Part shown: piece by piece, positions 59,026-64,000 of the stretch
Position numbering within the stretch: position 1 is the stretch's first letter
Layout of the letters: every line of letters starts with the position of its first letter
Assembly (NCBI GenBank): GCA_905220665.1
Contig: CAJNAR010000004.1
Location: 496,001 to 560,000 of the forward strand
Reading direction: 5' to 3'
DNA: 64,000 nucleotides
Source of the DNA: Albugo candida
Lineage: Eukaryota; Oomycota; Peronosporomycetes; Albuginales; Albuginaceae
The notes under the pieces: generated by a model
Database searches by the model: none
Told to the model about the DNA's origin: nothing
The model's input: only the letters and a program-made list of their open reading frames with translations
Made by a program: the position numbers and the translations under genes

Positions 59026-60254
59026 TTGAAATGTCCAGCGTGATGTTGCCATTGAATCGAAGTAAATCGATGTATATGGTAGTCATGATAACAGCTCCAG
59101 TACGAGTGGCAATATTCTACATCGGTGAAAAACCATAGTTAGCGGTAGCAGATAATCCGGTCGAGAAGTTTGCACATGCTTGTAAGTGGATGGAGGGTGT
59201 GTAGCAAGGGTCAGAGCCTCTATCGACTATCAATCAGAGACACGAAACTAGTTGAGCTTGATGCCACGACGCATTTCTTATCAAAGTCGACTGCATTCTT
59301 GTCCATAGGTATAATCCGGCACGAGGAGACTATGGGATCTTGATCACTTCGGCTCCAGGTTGACGTGAAACGGTCCGACGATTTACAACAAAGAGATCGT
59401 TGTATTAAGGTAAACCGGTCTCTTGGAACATCGAAAGCTTCAAAATATGGAGTTGCGTAAGGCACAAGCAATCCATCGTGTGGCCCCCATTTTGAATCCG
59501 GCGTAAATTCATTGTTTGGTTGCTGGTGATGATATAACACGAAGTGTTGTGACTAATATCTCTATTGGAAACGCGTGATTGATTTATGTCATGCATTGAG
59601 TGCCAATTCGAAAGGTGGAAGATACTTCTCGCAGCTCTGAGATTGAATGGGTGAAAAGATGCATCCGACTCGACCGGACCACAACTTTTCACTATTACCT
59701 TCCACCCTAGTCCAGATGAATATTATCCCAAACAACACTCGATTTGATACTGCACGTTTTCAGGTAGAAGAGTTTTGCAAATGTCTGTTTTGAACAGAAT
59801 TTGGTGATAACCGGACATTTCAGTATTTATTGGCGATTCCAGCAAATAGTGCAGAAGTATCACAAGGAGGTGGCTCGGTAGTCTGGTCAATATACTTTGA
59901 GTCACCTTCAAGTGGCTGTTATAATTTTACAAGCGGTTTTAAAAATTTGATGACTCATGCGTTGCTTCCACCATGATAATGAATTGACGCTAAATATGTG
60001 TATACGCGTAGTCTTAGGTTTGTGAGATAAGAATAGTCGCGAGATCATAAACAGGAAGCAGACAACCCACGGACTATTTATGTCGTGCAAATTAAAATGC
60101 ATTCAGGATAAAGAAGCGAACAGTTTATTGCTTATTCTCATCAAAAGTCGGGTCAATCTCCACTAGCTAAAGCCGTTAGAATACACAACGCGCACCTAAA
60201 CATCAATTCGCAACCTCCCATAAGGACTTCAACCGTACATATCTCAGAAAAGCA
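59026..60254. other. Spacer, no recognised gene
   Basis: Minus-strand frames near 59220-59692 lack an ATG start or recognisable domain. Confidence 0.4.
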
Positions 60255-61263
60255 CTAACTGCAGCGTCCACCAGTACATATCTTCATAAAGCACGCACTG
60301 CAGACAGCAGCCGTTACAGCAGCCGTTACAGCAGCCGTCACAACAGCAGTCACTGTCGTCATCCACAACGTATATGAAATACCAAGAGAGACAATTCTCG
60401 AAGAAAAACTCCGATGATAATGCGAAGAACCACTCCGATGATATTCCGATGAACCGCTAGGAAGAGGTTTCGATGAACCACTCGGCCGACAATTCATACA
60501 GCCACTGTGACAATTATACCGACAAGGAGTACGTTGGATCGAGGAGGGGGCCTGAATCGGCGGTATCCCATACAAGGAGCTGCAACGAGGTGCCCGGTCA
60601 CCGTTTAGCCGAGTAGTCCATCCCCGTAAGCTCTTATCCCGGCCTTTTGACTTGAACAATCGGAACGGGAAGCAGGGAATGGTCCTCTTGCTTTGACTCT
60701 TTCTGCTTTGACGCTTTCTGATTTGACCCTTACTTCTTTGACTCTTTCTTCCTCAATTGTCGATTCTGCGTCTTGCCGAATGGTGGGATCCGCAATCCGG
60801 GGCATGGATTATGCAATTTCGCCATCAACTTCTGACATTCCTTTTTCTCTGACGAGCCATTGGCACGTTTCCTTCCCTCATGCTTGAAACAGACCCCACA
60901 CTTTGGCACGTTCTTGTGTGCAGCATGTTTTTGTGCATGAGCCTGTCCTCCGTTACATATCCCCTTCATCAGCTTGAGACAGCACAATGCACTTTTGATT
61001 ACAACGGGCGACAAAGTTCGTGATGGTTTTCCAGCGTTAGGTGGTCATCGGGGATCACTCTCCGTACTGCTTTGATCCAGACCGTAAGCCTGATTGACGT
61101 TGAAGGAGTTTCCATTGCGTTCCATTCTCTTGTTGGCCAACGCGGATTTTATTTCATTCCATCGTCAGTGCTTGCTCGCAAGGGTTCTGCATCTGAATAG
61201 ATGACGAAATGCAGGGTATTCGCAATTATTAATTAGGGCTTTCAATGTGGTTGTACTTGTATT
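60255..61263 (-). pseudogene. Pseudogenised paralogue of the cysteine-rich secreted protein
   Basis: The reverse-strand copy of the gene at 43875-44975 is recognisable through S-A-L-C-C-L-K-L, K-C-G-V-C-F-K-H-E-G-R-K-R and L-R-I-P-P-F-G-K-T-Q-N-R-Q-L. The position of the start codon reads TTG instead of ATG. The signal-peptide region has a deletion or frame change, a C-to-T change makes a stop just before P-P-N-A-G-K-P, and a further frame break follows about 100 codons later. The C-terminal part (60659-60255) is unlike the intact gene and contains a 15-bp tandem repeat encoding V-T-A-A-V (about 60298-60345) and a Cys-rich end. It may have been a divergent family member before decay. Confidence 0.72.
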
Positions 61264-61590
61264 TTGACTGGGAGATTTGAAGAATAAATGAATGAGTGCT
61301 CAGACGTGTGTCCAGAAAATTTCGAAGGCGATAAATTCAGCAGTAAATCCCAATTTTTGAAATTCAAGCAGGAATAGGTCGTATCGGTTGTGTAAACGTA
61401 AATTATCCCTCTCATGATCGCTGAATTGCGCTAGGAAATGAAGCGAATTACCCGCGTATTTCGCATTTCTTCTGATACTCCTGATCGGGCCGTGTGCTCA
61501 TCGAATTCAGGACTGCTCCTATGCAGCGTGTTGAAAGGCTGAAGCGGGAAGATATTGGTTTTCGTACCATGTGCCACTTTGAGTTTGTTT
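60640..61590 (-). repeat. Inverted duplication block, copy 2
   Basis: Corresponds in reverse orientation to about 43515-44450, covering upstream sequence and the N-terminal half of the secreted gene. Edges are approximate and identity falls off after the Cys-rich domain. Confidence 0.75.
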
Positions 61591-64000
61591 AATCGGAGTC
61601 TCGTGCAGTATGGATGAATATCATTGTTTGTCCGACCTACACTTGCTTTAAGAATCATCATTCCAAGCCAATCGAAGCCATACAAATGGATGAGTAGTCA
61701 ATCAAGTTGACAACTGGATTCATTTGATCCGCTTCTAACGGTTAAGGCTAGATGGGTTCTGGGGGCTGGGCGGAGGGCTAGATTAAAAAATTGATAAACG
61801 AGTACAGGAGTGATACTGTGTAACAGTTGTGTACTGAGAGCACATGAAAGCGAGACAGCATGAAAATACCAATCGGTTGGACCGAGAAGAATTGAAAGAA
61901 AAAAAGCAGAAACTATGTCATGAAGCAGCTGAAAAATTTGTATGACACAAGTTTGAGCGATAATATGGCATGTTTGGAACGGTTTAAAAGCAGTTGATGC
62001 AGAAACTGTATCCGAGTTGTGCCAGTTGTGATAAAATATGCACGAGTTTTATTGACTAAATAAAGGAAGTTCTCCGCGTCCATTTTCGCTTTATTTCTAA
62101 TCAACCTGATCTCACAAATTAGGCTCTTCACTTGTATCAAGGTGTGATTATCGCAAAAAACATCGGTACTGAGTCATAGAGACATAGCATTTTACAGGAT
62201 CCCAGTGGAAAGAAACGAAGGATCAAGTTGGGCTTATTTTGAAAATGAAGATCTATGAAGAGTGGAGCTCCTGGCTCTGAAGAAGTACTTGTTGTGAACA
62301 AAACAAATCTCGCGTCGGGTGCAATTGCACTGCGCAATCTAAGCCAAACTTTGACTTGTAGCGCCAATGTGATTGTCACTACTCATCGAATCCTCGACTA
62401 CCTACAAACGGAAATCAGGCAGGATGTATTTGATCGTGTTTTATGTATGTGGTGCCCTGTTCAATAGACTTAATGATTCGGAGTGGGAAGTGGTTCTTTA
62501 ACAGCTTTACCTATTATAGAAACTCAAGCAGACGTTCCGAGAAATAGTGTACATGTTCCGCATCAAAGGTAAGTGAAAATCATCAGGAACATATTGATCA
62601 ACTTACCAAAGCACTTGCATTGCTCAATGTGTGTTCTTAGTACTTGACGCAATCAAAGAAGCAGTCTGATCTTTCTCTTCTCTGTGTTGTATCGCACCCA
62701 CTCTATAATTCTAATCGAAAACGAAGCAGTTGATTCTGCGGTAGTAGACAATGATTTATGCAAACTTGAGGGCAACTCACATTCTTTATATAATTTGAAG
62801 TGTTTACGTTTACTCCCTTTTTCTTGTCGGTATCGTATCGATATTCACCGCATTATGCACGAGAAAGTTTCGACCTACTCAAAGCATTATGATGTTGAAT
62901 CTTGGCATTATTTGGCGATGCAGATATTGGCTTCTTGTGAATATTCAAGAGAGAAAGACAAAAAAACAACCTATCTCGCCATGTGGTCTAAATGAAGTCA
63001 TATTGATGCGTTCAAGTACTTCTGCACGAAAACGACACTCACGCTTTCTTTTTTGCGGCACTTAAGGAACTGCAGAGCGGACCATTGTCTCTAAACCTGC
63101 AACCGCTCAGTGAGCTGTCAAACTCCAATATTCCCATCGACAGAAACATGTTTCTCTTAGCAACCACTTTGCACTTTAAAAGCGTATGGATCAAGATAAC
63201 TTCCTACAGAAACGACAATCCGATCAGAACGGACACTGTTCTGATAATTTTAGATCGCATCAAGTAGTCAGCATACTAACCTAGATGCATCTTGGTAAAT
63301 TACCGTTTCAATGAGCTGGTCTCGAGCGTTTTTATTTGATTGTATCAATGAGGCGATCCCGGATAATGGACGCAGGTGCTCAGACGCTCCCACCAGCTCT
63401 CACAAAGCATGATATTTGACCTGCTACATTTCGGAAATTACTGGGCGGAAATAATTGTGAAAACCTCAGCTTCCAGCCCTTGAACGCAAACATGTCGAGA
63501 CACTTTAAGATGGACCATTTGTGTCCGTCACTCAAACACTCGCGATCAAAACGAGGACCCATTTCGGCCCATCTATTCTGTCAAGCATCATAATGGGATC
63601 TGAGTGAAAGCATCACGGATCTTAATTATAGATTGCGTCTTCTATTTGTACTTTGTCGATATAGCGAAGCCAAAAAGTGAAAAAAATATGGTCTCATTAT
63701 TTGCACAAGTTAGTACAAAAATGTTTTACACTTTTATTTTGCTCAAGTAATAGCTCAGGATTTTATGCTTTGTGGCGGAGGAATTTGCAAACAACTCAAA
63801 ATACTGGTAGAAATTTGTGCTGACCGATGATATCGGAGTGCGTAGTACATATATTCAAACAATGCCACCACATGGGGGAAAACAAACTACTGCGGCTTAA
63901 ATTGCCATCTGGAAGAATCGGTTCTTCAATAAACAACGCTGATTGTGATCTAGCAACTCTAAAATCGAATAAACGATAAATGTAGCCTCTGTCCCGAATG
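61591..64000. other. Spacer to window end, no recognised gene
   Basis: Frames of 60-103 codons (for example 62255-62467, 62684-62995 and 63085-63267 plus) show no recognisable domain and are separated by stops. They may be remnants of one decayed gene. Confidence 0.35.

Noticed and set aside
59220..59692. Minus-strand frames of 95-106 codons
   Set aside because: The 106-codon frame opens with a non-ATG codon, no domain was recognised in either frame, and the two overlap in different frames.

Overview
The window looks like a nuclear genome segment from an oomycete, most likely an Albugo-type white rust. Supporting signs are very short GT-AG introns (about 47-82 bp) and protein-coding genes packed tens to hundreds of bases apart. 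There is a flagellar gene (DRC1), a RasGAP-START fusion, a secreted cysteine-rich protein family and one reading frame with a CHxC...LG motif like that of Albugo effectors. No nucleotide search could be run, so the genus is an inference.

Layout. Positions 1-15.5 kb are repeat-rich. A candidate CHxC-type secreted frame is followed by two nested MULE transposons: an older one at 813-5646, split by a younger one at 921-3203 with a perfect 9-bp target duplication. Next come a Copia element (7143-12164, perfect 5-bp target duplication) and a decayed DDE transposon of a type common in fungi (13.4-15.5 kb). Positions 16-40.8 kb form a gene-dense core of conserved single-copy-type genes. In order they are a guanylate-binding GTPase, ORC4, a Ras-type GTPase with an N-terminal KHA/doublecortin-like domain, a VPS9 Rab5-GEF-type protein, a mitochondrial [2Fe-2S] ferredoxin, an unknown nuclear-looking protein, DRC1, the RasGAP-START protein, a probably acylated RING protein, a TBC1D20-type Rab GAP with a C-terminal membrane anchor, a small basic protein and BOP1/ERB1. 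Exon phases were checked by hand and close for each spliced model. Positions 41-64 kb are again repeat-rich. They hold a Copia 3' relic, an intact cysteine-rich secreted protein gene and its inverted, pseudogenised copy about 16 kb away, a full-length decayed SMC1 that keeps its introns, a Ty3/Gypsy element, and tRNA-derived SINEs, one of which sits inside another inside the Gypsy element.

The core genes do not form one pathway, but five of them concern small or large GTPases (GBP, Ras, VPS9 GEF, RasGAP, TBC GAP). The remainder are housekeeping: replication, ribosome biogenesis, Fe-S chemistry and flagellar assembly. The contrast between compact core and effector-like genes embedded in transposons is the pattern usually called a two-speed pathogen genome.
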